From: Bacillus luti | Lineage (GTDB): Bacteria > Bacillota > Bacilli > Bacillales > Bacillaceae_G | NCBI RefSeq assembly: GCF_001884105.1 | Contig: NZ_MACI01000008.1 | Coordinates: 1 to 41,223, forward strand | Length of the DNA: 41,223 nt | Direction: 5' to 3' | Shown: positions 1 to 7,700 of the stretch, piece after piece | Numbering within the stretch: the first letter of the stretch is position 1 | Layout of the letters: every line of letters begins with the position of its first letter | Program-made: the position numbers and the translations under genes | Notes under the pieces: model-generated | The model's database searches: none | What the model saw: the letters and a program-made list of their open reading frames with translations, nothing else | Told to the model about the DNA's origin: nothing

Positions 1-151
1 AGCTCGCTAATGTGTTAACTCCCCTGACGTTAATCGTCCGTTAGGTCGAAACGTTAGAAACCCCCACTTCAAACTTCGCTAAGTGGGGGAGTGTTCATCA
101 CTTTTGTAAAAATTTATTAATTTTTATTTCTATGTATATGATAACAAATAA
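1..151. other. Intergenic edge with GC-rich hairpin
   Basis: No gene is visible. Bases 62-90 form a perfect 9-bp stem (CCCCCACTT / AAGTGGGGG) around an 11-base loop, in otherwise AT-rich DNA. This resembles the palindromic dispersed repeats of the B. cereus group, but the element runs off the window edge and lacks the bcr1 ends, so I do not assign it to a family. Confidence 0.4.
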
Positions 152-198
152 AATACCTAAGTTCAGAAAGTGGTATCTACAATCTGAACTTAGGTATT
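152..198 (-). terminator. Terminator of the broken DJ-1/PfpI gene
   Basis: A 16-bp perfect stem (152-167 with 183-198) lies 18 bases past the stop codon at 217. It is followed, reading the minus strand, by a T-rich run. The loop is 15 bases. Confidence 0.75.
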
Positions 199-216
199 AA
201 CAATTAAATTATTCAC

Positions 217-953
217 TTATACTAACGTTTCATCACAAAGCTCTGTTACATTTTTAAAGTATTGCAAGTTCTCCTTCGCTTCAGCTTCATTAAATAAATT
301 GAGTTGATTCATTATTTCAGTAGCAAATTCAACATAAGCAGACCCTACCGCTGTTATTATTTTTCCATCAACAGTTACATCTTTATTTTGTTTATATTCC
401 CATTCATGTAAATGCGCTAAGTGTTTTTCATCTGATGTTAATGATGTTGAAAATTTCTTCTTATTAAGTACTCCTGCTGCATGTAGTAAAGATGTTCCTG
501 CACAAATACCCGCTATCCATTTATTTTGCTTATGTAATCCGTTCACGATAGATAACAATTGTTCATTTTCTAAATGATCAAAAATATGTCCTCCTGGTAC
601 AATAAACACTTCATAGTCCACTATTTCAATATGCTCGATAGAGACATGTGGTTGACACAAAAAACCACCTTCTCCTGTAACTGTTTTTCCATCTACAGTT
701 GCTGTTACTATTTCAAATTCCTTACTTATCAAAAATAAAGTGAAACTTTAATCAGTGGGGGTTTTCTTCATCCCCCACTGATTATTAGTTGAACCAATCG
801 GACTTTTATGGGCAGTTGATCCCCCACCTGACTTCTTTGCTTTCGCTGAATTTTGAGGTGGGGGTCTTACTGCCCATTAAAGCGGGATAAACTCGCTATA
901 TTCACTTCAAATTCTGCAAATCCATCAAATAAAAAGATTAAAGCTTTTTTCAT
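217..953 (-). pseudogene. DJ-1/PfpI family protein, disrupted by bcr1
   Basis: The original gene started at ATG 953, with a GGGGGAGGGG ribosome site just upstream, and ended at 217. After 22 codons (N-terminus MKKALIFLFDGFAEFE, the usual DJ-1/PfpI first strand) a bcr1 element interrupts it. Translation now runs into the repeat and stops after six foreign residues. Removing the element plus one TTTAT copy (152 bases) restores one uninterrupted frame of 194 residues, a normal length for the family. The downstream part keeps the nucleophile-elbow motif GICAGTSLLHAAG with its cysteine. The family includes proteases, chaperones and glyoxalases; the original activity cannot be told from sequence. 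A downstream fragment of 171 residues remains open but begins inside the first helix and has no ribosome site of its own, so it is unlikely to be made as an active protein. Confidence 0.9.
735..891 (-). repeat. bcr1 repeat, copy 1, with TTTAT duplications
   Basis: The element body is 740-886 (147 bases), flanked by the 5-bp duplication TTTAT (minus strand) at 735-739 and 887-891. Reading the minus strand it begins CCCGCTTTAATGGGCAG and ends AAAGTTTCAC. Inside are a 12-bp stem (AATCAGTGGGGG / CCCCCACTGATT), a second stem (CCCCCACCT / AGGTGGGGG), and an outer TGGGCAGT / ACTGCCCA stem enclosing the second one. Ends, size and target duplication agree with what is known of bcr1, a mobile non-coding repeat specific to the B. 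cereus group. Confidence 0.93.
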
Positions 954-1003
954 ATTATCCCCTCCCCCTATATTTATTCGAAGACAATCATATTTCTCCT
1001 CCC

Positions 1004-1036
1004 AAAAAGGCGGACCTGCATGCAAGTCCGCCTTTT
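1004..1036 (-). terminator. Terminator of the nitroreductase gene
   Basis: An almost perfect inverted repeat, AAAAAGGCGGAC against GTCCGCCTTTTT, lies just past the stop codon at 1040. It has a GC-rich stem and A/T tracts on both sides. Confidence 0.85.
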
Positions 1037-1039
1037 TAC

Positions 1040-1774
1040 TCATTTCTTATTAAGTCCTTTTTCACTTAAAAATTCTTTCATATGCATTCTTTTTTCTTTA
1101 GACATAAACGAACTCATTGATTCCGTCCATGTTATGTTTTTTTGATTTGATGATCTTTCTTTGTAATAGGCACTCATCGTTTCATCGTATTCGCTTAATA
1201 ATTCATCATATTTCTTTTCATCATATCCATTTTCATGAAGAATTGCCGCTACTGGTAAACGTGGTTTCACTCCATGTTCTTCATTTGGCACGCCAACTGT
1301 CATTCCGAATACAGGATATACTTTATCCGGCAAATGCAGCAATTCACTCACTTCCCTCGGGTTATTACGAATACCACCAATATAACAAATACCATATCCT
1401 AACGATTCTGCTGCTAATGCTAAGTTTTGCGCAAAAAGTGAAGCATCTACCGTCGCAACGATAAAATCTTCCACCCCTTCATGCTTTATCTCTGTACCAT
1501 GCTTTTCACAAGCCATTTCAAGTCGCTTTAAGTCTGCACAACAAACAAAAAATGCTGCACAATCTTTCACGTGACGATTTCCGGATAGTTCTGCTAGTTT
1601 AGCCTTTAGGTCTTGATCGGTTACATATATAACAGAATACGCCTGTACAAAATGCGAGGAAGCAGCATGCTGCGCAGCTTGAACCATTCTTTCTACTACA
1701 TCTTTCGGAATTGATTCTTCTTTATATTTACGAACTGAAACGTGTTGCTCCATTTTATGTATGATCTCATTCAT
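1040..1774 (-). CDS. NfsA/NfrA-type FMN nitroreductase
   Basis: A 244-residue protein of the NADPH-dependent, oxygen-insensitive flavin reductase/nitroreductase family. B. subtilis NfrA is close in length. It should bind FMN as a homodimer in the cytoplasm and reduce nitroaromatics, quinones or flavins by two electrons. Visible family signs are the N-terminal SVRKYKEESIP (phosphate-binding Arg region), QAAQHAASSHFVQAYSVIYV, and the central AESLGYGICYIGGIRNNP followed by a PVFGMTVGVP segment. I start at ATG 1774 because AAGGAGTG sits seven bases upstream; an earlier in-frame start at 1834 has no ribosome site. The gene stands alone between two terminators. The substrate cannot be read from the sequence. 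Confidence 0.88.
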   Translation of the reverse strand: MNEIIHKMEQHVSVRKYKEESIPKDVVERMVQAAQHAASSHFVQAYSVIYVTDQDLKAKLAELSGNRHVKDCAAFFVCCADLKRLEMACEKHGTEIKHEGVEDFIVATVDASLFAQNLALAAESLGYGICYIGGIRNNPREVSELLHLPDKVYPVFGMTVGVPNEEHGVKPRLPVAAILHENGYDEKKYDELLSEYDETMSAYYKERSSNQKNITWTESMSSFMSKEKRMHMKEFLSEKGLNKK

Positions 1775-1847
1775 GAAAAACACTCCTTTTTTCTCTTCAT
1801 AATGAAAAATTAACATATCTTTTTCAATATTCACAACTTATAAGCAC

Positions 1848-1880
1848 AAAAAGAGCAATTCTTTTTGAATTGCTCTTTTT
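1848..1880 (-). terminator. Terminator of the DUF4870 gene
   Basis: A 14-bp perfect stem (1848-1861 with 1867-1880) with a five-T loop ends in a T tract on either strand. It lies 75 bases past the stop at 1955. Confidence 0.75.
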
Positions 1881-1954
1881 TAAAACACCTATTAGTACGG
1901 TAAATGAAATTATACCGACTTACCGACAAATAACGACAGATTTACATCAATTTA

Positions 1955-2272
1955 TTACGCTGCTTTCAAAACTTTAATACCTTTTACGATATTCCAAATG
2001 AAATAGTAAATTCCTACAAGAATGAATACTGCATATGTGATAGCCATCCCAATTCCCGCGCCATCAGATTGATCGAAGCCTAAACCGTATACGCCTGATA
2101 CTGCTAATCCAGCAAATAAGATTGCGTACGGAAAAACATGTGACCAAAATGCTTTTTTCGCGTGATATTTCACTTCATCTTCCGCAACGAAGTACACGAT
2201 AATTGGTAGTAAAAATGGTGCAAAAAAGATACTAAAGTAACAGAGTGAAGATAATATATTATTTCCTTTCAT
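1955..2272 (-). CDS. DUF4870 small membrane protein
   Basis: A 105-residue integral membrane protein with three hydrophobic segments (about residues 8-28, 45-65 and 75-98). It shows the DUF4870 pattern: a first helix ending in FLLPIIVYF, then the charged EVKYHAKKAFWSHVFPY loop, and a final helix YYFIWNIVKGIKVLK. DUF4870 members are short Tic20-like proteins of unknown function. ATG 2272 is chosen over the in-frame GTG at 2281, because AGAGGTG is spaced correctly for the ATG and overlaps the GTG. It appears to be a single-gene transcript. Confidence 0.8.
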   Translation of the reverse strand: MKGNNILSSLCYFSIFFAPFLLPIIVYFVAEDEVKYHAKKAFWSHVFPYAILFAGLAVSGVYGLGFDQSDGAGIGMAITYAVFILVGIYYFIWNIVKGIKVLKAA

Positions 2273-2378
2273 CCGATTCACCTCTAAATAGTTTTTGTTA
2301 TCTTCATTATGTCAGGAATCTACTCCAGAAACTATCGCTTTACCTTTCATGAACATGACATATTTGTAAGATTTCCCT

Positions 2379-2408
2379 CAAAAAACCCCGCCTGGAATGC
2401 TGGCGGGA
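2379..2408 (-). terminator. Terminator of the DUF218 gene
   Basis: The minus strand shows CCCGCC(AGCATTCCA)GGCGGG followed by seven T. The gene ends at 2418. Confidence 0.85.
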
Positions 2409-2417
2409 TCACTTTCA

Positions 2418-2996
2418 CTATATTCGATTCATAAACCAATATTGCGTAATCGCTAAATATTCTCGTACATTTGATGAAATGATAATGGGCTTCGGTGTCT
2501 TGGCCGGCAGACCTTCTAACTGCAAACCTTGCTTTGCTGCTATTTTTTTCGCCCTAAACATATGGAAATCGTTCGTTACGATCATACCTTTTTTCATATT
2601 GGCTGGAATTAACGGTTTTGAGAATGTAATATTCTCATCTGTACTCGTTGATTTATCCTCCATTATAATACGCTCTTCTGCAATATTTTGTTTCATTAAT
2701 CCTTGTTTCATCGCTAATGCTTCTGAAATATCTTCACCTTTTCCTTGTCCGCCAGATACGATAGCGATTGTTTTCTCATGTGATTTTAAATATTCAGCTG
2801 CTTTATCAATACGATATTGTAATGAGTACGATGGTTTCGTCCCATTTACTTTCGAGCCTAATACAATGATATAATCAGCATCGTCAGTGGCATTCATATG
2901 CCCATGCTTATAAATGTTATATTGTAAAAAACCCGCGTACACGGCGCAAACCGTTATAATTGCTATAATATACTTAATTATTTTCTTCTTTCTCAT
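2418..2996 (-). CDS. DUF218 (YdcF/SanA-like) membrane-anchored protein
   Basis: A 192-residue protein with one N-terminal membrane helix (about residues 7-25) followed by an extracytoplasmic DUF218 domain. Family motifs are DADYIIVLGSKV, the segment SYSLQYRIDKAAEYLK, AIVSGGQGKGEDISEA, the STSTDENITFSK stretch and IVTNDFHMFRAKKIA. DUF218 proteins (SanA, YdcF, ElyC) are tied to envelope integrity and may act on a nucleotide- or lipid-linked substrate, but no reaction is established. The start is ambiguous: two in-frame ATGs at 3002 and 2996 follow AGGAG by 3 and 9 bases, so the second is preferred. It is a single gene with its own terminator. Confidence 0.8.
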   Translation of the reverse strand: MRKKKIIKYIIAIITVCAVYAGFLQYNIYKHGHMNATDDADYIIVLGSKVNGTKPSYSLQYRIDKAAEYLKSHEKTIAIVSGGQGKGEDISEALAMKQGLMKQNIAEERIIMEDKSTSTDENITFSKPLIPANMKKGMIVTNDFHMFRAKKIAAKQGLQLEGLPAKTPKPIIISSNVREYLAITQYWFMNRI

Positions 2997-3156
2997 ATCC
3001 ATATACTCCTATGTTCTTTGCTTCTTTCATCATAATATCCATTTATTCGTTTGTATACAGACAAATTCCAACTAACCCTTATTTATCCTCTAAAAGGTAA
3101 TATTTCTATTATTTTCGGGAATAGTAAGTACAACTTCGCACGAAGGAGTGTCCCTA

Positions 3157-3822
3157 TTGCTTCTCTTTTTATGTAACGTATCATTCTTTTTTATTTTATT
3201 TTTACTATCGCTTAAGCTACTCGGTAAATCCGCATTAGCACAACTAACTCCTCATGATTTTGGTGCTATTATCTTTTTATCTTATTTAGCTTTTCAAGCC
3301 ATACCAGTCTCTGGTGCTTTGCAAGCCTTTCTCGGTATGGTTGTTATTACTTGTTTACATTTGCTCCTTACAAAATTAAGCCTATTCAACAAACTAAATC
3401 GTTTCATTCTCGGACACCCCATTATTTTAATTAAACATGGTGATATTATTTTTGAGAACTTGCAAAAAAGTAGATATCCAATTGCTGAACTACTTTCTAA
3501 CCTTCGCGTCGCAGGGTACCCAAGTGTTCATGAAATTGAATATGCAATTTTAGAAGCGAATGGAGCGATTAGTATTTTACCAAAGAGGGAGCTTGTACCA
3601 TTAACCCCGAAAGATTTAAACATTGATGTTACATATGCTGGGTTACCAATCGCCCTTATCGTTGATTCACAAATTCAATACGATAACTTAAAATTAATTC
3701 ATAAAGACGAAAAGTGGTTATATAAAGAATTAAAAGAAAAAGGAATTACAACTATTAAAAACGTTGCTTTTGCGTCTGTTCAAGAAACGGATGGATCTTT
3801 TGCGATTAGTTTGAAAGAATAA
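3157..3822 (+). CDS. DUF421 (YetF/YcaP-like) membrane protein
   Basis: A 221-residue protein with three N-terminal hydrophobic helices in the first 75 residues, then the cytoplasmic domain typical of DUF421 (YetF, YcaP). Family marks are LLGKSALAQLTPHDFGAIIFLSYLAF, the FILGHPIILIKHGDIIFENL segment, and SRYPIAELLSNLRVAGYPSVHEIEYAILEANG split by charged residues. Function is unknown; members occur as spore or envelope proteins in bacilli. I place the start at TTG 3157, eight bases after AAGGAG. An in-frame GTG at 3148 overlaps that ribosome site and cannot use it. The gene converges on the MATE gene and shares a terminator with it. Confidence 0.82.
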   Translation: MLLFLCNVSFFFILFLLSLKLLGKSALAQLTPHDFGAIIFLSYLAFQAIPVSGALQAFLGMVVITCLHLLLTKLSLFNKLNRFILGHPIILIKHGDIIFENLQKSRYPIAELLSNLRVAGYPSVHEIEYAILEANGAISILPKRELVPLTPKDLNIDVTYAGLPIALIVDSQIQYDNLKLIHKDEKWLYKELKEKGITTIKNVAFASVQETDGSFAISLKE

Positions 3823-3853
3823 AAAATCCCCTTAATTGCTTAAGGGGATTTTC
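3823..3853. terminator. Bidirectional terminator
   Basis: The stem AAAATCCCCTTAA / TTAAGGGGATTTT, with A and T tracts on both sides, lies between the convergent DUF421 gene (+) and MATE gene (-) and can serve both. Confidence 0.88.
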
Positions 3854-3857
3854 TTCA

Positions 3858-5213
3858 TTATATTGCTTCTTTCTCACCTGCCATATTTAATGGAACAGGA
3901 TGTTTCATACGATTCATCGTAAATACGATAATCGCTGTCATTACTTCAGCAACTGGCATAACGAGCCAAATTCCATTTATACCAAATAATTTCGGCATAA
4001 TCCATAACAATGGGATAATAAATAGTAATCCACGGCTCATTATAATAAGCACTGATTTTGTCGTTTGTCGCACTGATTGGAAGTACTCTCCATACACAAT
4101 GTTATAACCTAAAAATACATATTGGATAAAGAATAAGCTAATACCTGTTAAGGTTAACTCCAATAATTCTGGAGATTGAACATCAAATAAACCAATGATA
4201 TATTTCCCGAAGAATAATCCGACAATTATCGCAACGCCTCCGAGGACAACTGCAATTTTCACAGCAAACTTCAATCCTTCACGAAGTCTCTCTGATAAAT
4301 TTGCCCCGTAATGGAAACTAGCAATTGGTTGCAATGCAGCACCGACACCGAAGAATAATAGTAATGTCATCGCGTGAATACTGTTCACCATTGCATAGGA
4401 AGCAACTCCTACTTCTCCTGCATATTGAACGAATGCGATATTAAAACCAATCGTTACGATTGCCACTGTACTTTCTGCTGTAAAGCTCGGGAAACCTATT
4501 ATCATAATTTGTTTAACTGTACTCCACTCAAAATGGAATTTCGTCCATTTTAAAATACTACTTTTTCTAAAGAAGTGCGTTAATAATACAAGGAAACCAA
4601 TCGCCGCTGAAAGAATAGTCGCTGAAGCAGCACCAGTTACACCCCATCCAAAGATGAAAATAAAGATATAGTCAAACACTATATTTAATACAGCCGTTAC
4701 AACTAAACCTGCCATTGCTAAATTAGGATTTCCATCGTTACGTATAAATGTACTTAAAATATTTTCTAAAACGTATATCATTCCAAATGTTAATAACACA
4801 TGTAAATAGTCTAACGCATACGGTAAAATCACTTCATTTGCACCGAATACGTATGCTAAATCTTCTATTCTCCATAAGCAAATCGCCGCTAAAACACCTA
4901 CGATAATTACTGCTACTGTCATGGATTGCGTAAAAATAGACCTTGCTTTTTCTATTTTATTTTCACCTAGTGCAATGGAATATAGCGTTGCCCCGCCCAT
5001 TCCAATCCATAATGAAATAGAGAAGAAAATTGAAAACGCTGGAATAGCTACGTTTACTCCTGCTAATCCGTTTGCCCCAACCCCTCTACTAATCATAATC
5101 GCATCAATTACAACATTCACTGACATTAATACCATTCCAAGAACAGCTGGTATTAAATATGAAATAAATAAACTTTTAATTGGTTTTTCTCTTAATTTTT
5201 CTGTTGCTTCCAT
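3858..5213 (-). CDS. MATE family efflux transporter
   Basis: A 451-residue, 12-helix protein of the multidrug and toxic compound extrusion family, which exports cationic drugs and dyes in exchange for Na+ or H+. The two six-helix halves are visible. The first begins PIKSLFISYLIPAVLGMVLMS with the VNVVIDAIMISRGVGANGLAGVN signature; the second begins VKQIMIIGFPSF. ATG 5213 is chosen because AAGGAG lies nine bases upstream; the longer frame begins with a GTG lacking such a site. The gene lies just downstream of a MerR-family regulator in the same orientation, separated by a MerR-type promoter, so it is probably induced by the ligand that the regulator senses. Substrate unknown. Confidence 0.9.
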   Translation of the reverse strand: MEATEKLREKPIKSLFISYLIPAVLGMVLMSVNVVIDAIMISRGVGANGLAGVNVAIPAFSIFFSISLWIGMGGATLYSIALGENKIEKARSIFTQSMTVAVIIVGVLAAICLWRIEDLAYVFGANEVILPYALDYLHVLLTFGMIYVLENILSTFIRNDGNPNLAMAGLVVTAVLNIVFDYIFIFIFGWGVTGAASATILSAAIGFLVLLTHFFRKSSILKWTKFHFEWSTVKQIMIIGFPSFTAESTVAIVTIGFNIAFVQYAGEVGVASYAMVNSIHAMTLLLFFGVGAALQPIASFHYGANLSERLREGLKFAVKIAVVLGGVAIIVGLFFGKYIIGLFDVQSPELLELTLTGISLFFIQYVFLGYNIVYGEYFQSVRQTTKSVLIIMSRGLLFIIPLLWIMPKLFGINGIWLVMPVAEVMTAIIVFTMNRMKHPVPLNMAGEKEAI

Positions 5214-5246
5214 ACTATTATGCTCCTTTTTCAACGCTCTGTTCAC

Positions 5247-5277
5247 AGTTTAAACCTTCAAGTAACTTGAAGGTCAA
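5247..5277 (-). promoter_or_regulatory. MerR-type promoter/operator of the MATE gene
   Basis: On the minus strand TTGACC (-35, 5272-5277) and TAAACT (-10, 5247-5252) are separated by 19 bases, the overlong spacer that MerR-family activators correct by DNA untwisting. Within it lies a perfect palindrome at 5254-5274: arms ACCTTCAAGT / ACTTGAAGGT around one central base. It sits 34 bases upstream of the MATE start codon, next to the regulator gene. Confidence 0.88.
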
Positions 5278-5350
5278 GAGAGAATTAAAAAAATAGGAAA
5301 TTTAATTATCAGAATTGATGCAGGTTTGTAATTAATAAAAGTCCTACACT

Positions 5351-6181
5351 CTATTTTTTCATTACTGGAATTTGAATTTCTGTTACTTGCTCCTCTGGAT
5401 TTTCTGTTACAGACCAATCAATTAATCCAATCTCAATCGAATCTCCACTTATTTCGTATCCTTCTTGATCAATGTATTCCATTAATTTCTTATATGTTTC
5501 ACCTGTTTCTTCATATGATCCATGATGATAAGCGCACGCAAACATACCTTCTTTAATTTCATCTGAACTATGTACTTGAAAAGGCATGTAATCCAAAAGA
5601 ATAAAAACACTGCTATATGCTTGAAACTCATTTTGCATTAATCCCTTTTTGGCAACTGTTACACCGATATCTCCAGAAAATAAACTATCATCCATTTGTC
5701 TCATATTTTTTTGCAACGAATGGATATAGTACTCAAACATATCATCTGTCGTATTCGGGGCAACCGCAATTGCTGTAATTTTTCGCTGAGGGATCTTTTT
5801 AATTATCATTCGGTCAGCTTTTGCTTTTGTTGCTTCCTTAATTAAATGAATTCTATGTTCCATTTTCGCCAAAGCATACTCAATTTCTCTTTGTTTTTTT
5901 AACATCAGTTCTTGTTGTTTTTCCAGTAAATTGAGTGCATATGCTGGATTTCTTTCATCAATATATTTCTTAATTTCCTTTAATGGAATATTTAATTGGC
6001 GTAAAAACTTAATCGTATCTAATAGTGAAAATTGATCGATTGTATAATAGCGATAATTCGTTTGCGGGTCTACAATAGACGGATGAAAAATTCCTTTTTC
6101 ATCATAATAGCGTAAAGTCGATTCCGCTATATTATGCATTTTTGCCATTTCTCCAATTGTAAAACGTTTATTTAATAACAT
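5351..6181 (-). CDS. MerR family multidrug-type transcriptional activator
   Basis: A 276-residue BmrR-like regulator. Residues 6-75 are a MerR winged helix-turn-helix (FTIGEMAKMHNIAESTLRYY, then the wing NYRYYTIDQ and FLRQLNIPLKEIKKYI). Residues about 80-120 form the dimerising coiled coil. Residues about 128-275 look like a GyrI/BmrR-type ligand-binding domain (MPFQVHSSDEIKEGMFACAYHHGSYEE). Members bind amphipathic or cationic drugs and switch on an adjacent efflux gene. The start ATG 6181 has GGAGAAGGG in front. The gene ends 74 bases before the palindromic operator that precedes the MATE gene, so the pair forms an obvious sensor-pump unit. Confidence 0.9.
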   Translation of the reverse strand: MLLNKRFTIGEMAKMHNIAESTLRYYDEKGIFHPSIVDPQTNYRYYTIDQFSLLDTIKFLRQLNIPLKEIKKYIDERNPAYALNLLEKQQELMLKKQREIEYALAKMEHRIHLIKEATKAKADRMIIKKIPQRKITAIAVAPNTTDDMFEYYIHSLQKNMRQMDDSLFSGDIGVTVAKKGLMQNEFQAYSSVFILLDYMPFQVHSSDEIKEGMFACAYHHGSYEETGETYKKLMEYIDQEGYEISGDSIEIGLIDWSVTENPEEQVTEIQIPVMKK

Positions 6182-6331
6182 ATTCCCTTCTCCAATTCAT
6201 TAATAGCGTAGTCTTATTTCTTCTTATTATATATTGATTCCCTCCATACCTAAATCGAATCCCATTATGAAAATCTGCTATTTTTTCATTGATTTTTAAT
6301 AAATTTTATTATATATTAATTACAGGTTCAA

Positions 6332-6381
6332 ATTACGAGTTCAAAAGAACTTGTAATAAGACCCTTTGTTTAATGGGTTTT
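6332..6381 (+). promoter_or_regulatory. Two consecutive hairpins upstream of the GerN-like gene
   Basis: Bases 6332-6357 form an 11-bp stem (one G-T pair) around an AAAA loop. Directly after it, 6358-6381 can form AAGACCC / GGGTTTT around a 10-base loop, with T-rich sequence following. Together they resemble a structured leader or operator about 70 bases before the start codon. Function unknown. Confidence 0.35.
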
Positions 6382-6449
6382 ACATATTTTCATTAGGCAA
6401 ATTCCGAGAAATCGTATGATAAAAATAAAAATGATGAGGAGAGGATCCG

Positions 6450-7613
6450 ATGGAATTCGAATTTTTCTTTCAAATTGCACTTATTTTATTAAGTACAAAG
6501 CTTGCTGGTGATCTTAGTGTTAGATTAGGTCAACCTTCTGTACTAGGTAAATTAATTGTCGGTATCGTTATCGGTCCAGCTGTATTAGGTTGGATTGAAA
6601 ATTCAGAGCTTCTAACACAATTAAGTAATGTCGGTGTTATTCTTTTAATGTTTATGGCAGGACTTGAAACAGACTTAGAAGAATTAAACGCAAATCGTAA
6701 TTCTTCTTTAGCTGTTGCACTTGGAGGTATCGTTCTTCCGTTCGTAGGTGGCTACGTTTCTGGTCTTGTTATGGGAATGGAACAAGGAAATGCTGTCTTC
6801 TTAGGATTACTTCTATGTGCGACAAGTGTTAGTATTTCTGTTCAAACACTTCGCGATTTAGGGAAGATGAAAACACGTGAAAGTACTACTATGCTTGGTG
6901 CTGCTGTATTTGATGACATTCTTGTCGTTATTTTATTAGCATTTGCAATGAGCTTCTTAGGTACAGACGATGTTAACTTAACAATGGTTATCTTGAAGAA
7001 AGTTGTATTCTTCGCTTCTATTATTTTAATCGGATGGAAAGGTGTTCCTGCGATTATGCGCTGGTTATCACCATTACGCGTATCTGAGTCTATCGTGAGC
7101 GCGGCTCTTATCATCTGTTTCTCATTCGCATATTTCGGCGAACTATTAGGAATTGCTGGTATTATCGGTGCTTTCGCAGCTGGTATCGCTATTTCTCAAA
7201 CGAACTACAAACATGAAGTAGAAAAGAAAGTTGAACCAATCGCTTACGCTATGTTCGTTCCAGTATTCTTCGTAAGTATCGGTATGAATATTACATTTGA
7301 TGGTATCGGCAACCAAATTTGGTTCATCCTAGCATTAACAGTAATCGCTGTACTAACGAAACTAATCGGTTGTGGATTCGGTGCACGAATGACTGGATTT
7401 GACGCTAAGTCTTCTGCAATTATCGGTGCCGGAATGGTTTCTCGTGGTGAAGTTGCACTTATCATCGCAGGAACAGGACTCTCTTCAGGTCTACTAGCAC
7501 AAGATTACTTTACAGCTATAGTTATTGTCGTTATTTTAACAACGATGATTACACCACCGATGTTAAAATACACTTTTGGTGCAAAAGATAAAGCAATGAA
7601 AGCAAGTAAATAA
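6450..7613 (+). CDS. gerN: GerN-like CPA2 Na+/H+ (K+) antiporter
   Basis: A 387-residue membrane protein of the monovalent cation:proton antiporter-2 family, with 11-13 hydrophobic segments and no C-terminal TrkA-N domain. Length and sequence fit B. cereus GerN, the Na+/H+-K+ antiporter needed for inosine-triggered spore germination, related to NapA of Enterococcus hirae. Visible features are the inverted-repeat helices beginning LSVRLGQPSVLGKLIVGIVIGP (arms split here by context), the GLETDLEEL loop, AAVFDDILVVILLA with the paired aspartates expected to bind the cation, and GAGMVSRGEVALIIAG near the C-terminus. ATG 6450 follows GAGGAGAGG. The paralogue GerT is very similar, so the symbol is probable rather than certain. 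Confidence 0.75.
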   Translation: MEFEFFFQIALILLSTKLAGDLSVRLGQPSVLGKLIVGIVIGPAVLGWIENSELLTQLSNVGVILLMFMAGLETDLEELNANRNSSLAVALGGIVLPFVGGYVSGLVMGMEQGNAVFLGLLLCATSVSISVQTLRDLGKMKTRESTTMLGAAVFDDILVVILLAFAMSFLGTDDVNLTMVILKKVVFFASIILIGWKGVPAIMRWLSPLRVSESIVSAALIICFSFAYFGELLGIAGIIGAFAAGIAISQTNYKHEVEKKVEPIAYAMFVPVFFVSIGMNITFDGIGNQIWFILALTVIAVLTKLIGCGFGARMTGFDAKSSAIIGAGMVSRGEVALIIAGTGLSSGLLAQDYFTAIVIVVILTTMITPPMLKYTFGAKDKAMKASK

Positions 7614-7629
7614 GTTTACTATAATAAAT

Positions 7630-7670
7630 AAAAGGAGATTACTATCTTATAAGATAGTAATCTCCTTTTT
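7630..7670. terminator. Bidirectional terminator after the antiporter
   Basis: A perfect 20-bp-arm palindrome centred at 7649/7650, with A/T tracts at both ends, lies between the + antiporter gene and the - strand pseudogene ending at 7701. Confidence 0.88.
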
Positions 7671-7700
7671 GTTATCTCTTTAAACAATCTCGTTCTTTTT

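Noticed and set aside
62-90. Another bcr1 copy at the left window edge
   Set aside because: Its stem CCCCCACTT resembles bcr1 stems, but the bcr1 ends and the TTTAT duplication are absent.
853-1053. A 66-codon plus-strand frame
   Set aside because: It crosses the bcr1 end, the antisense of the DJ-1 start and a terminator; no ribosome site.
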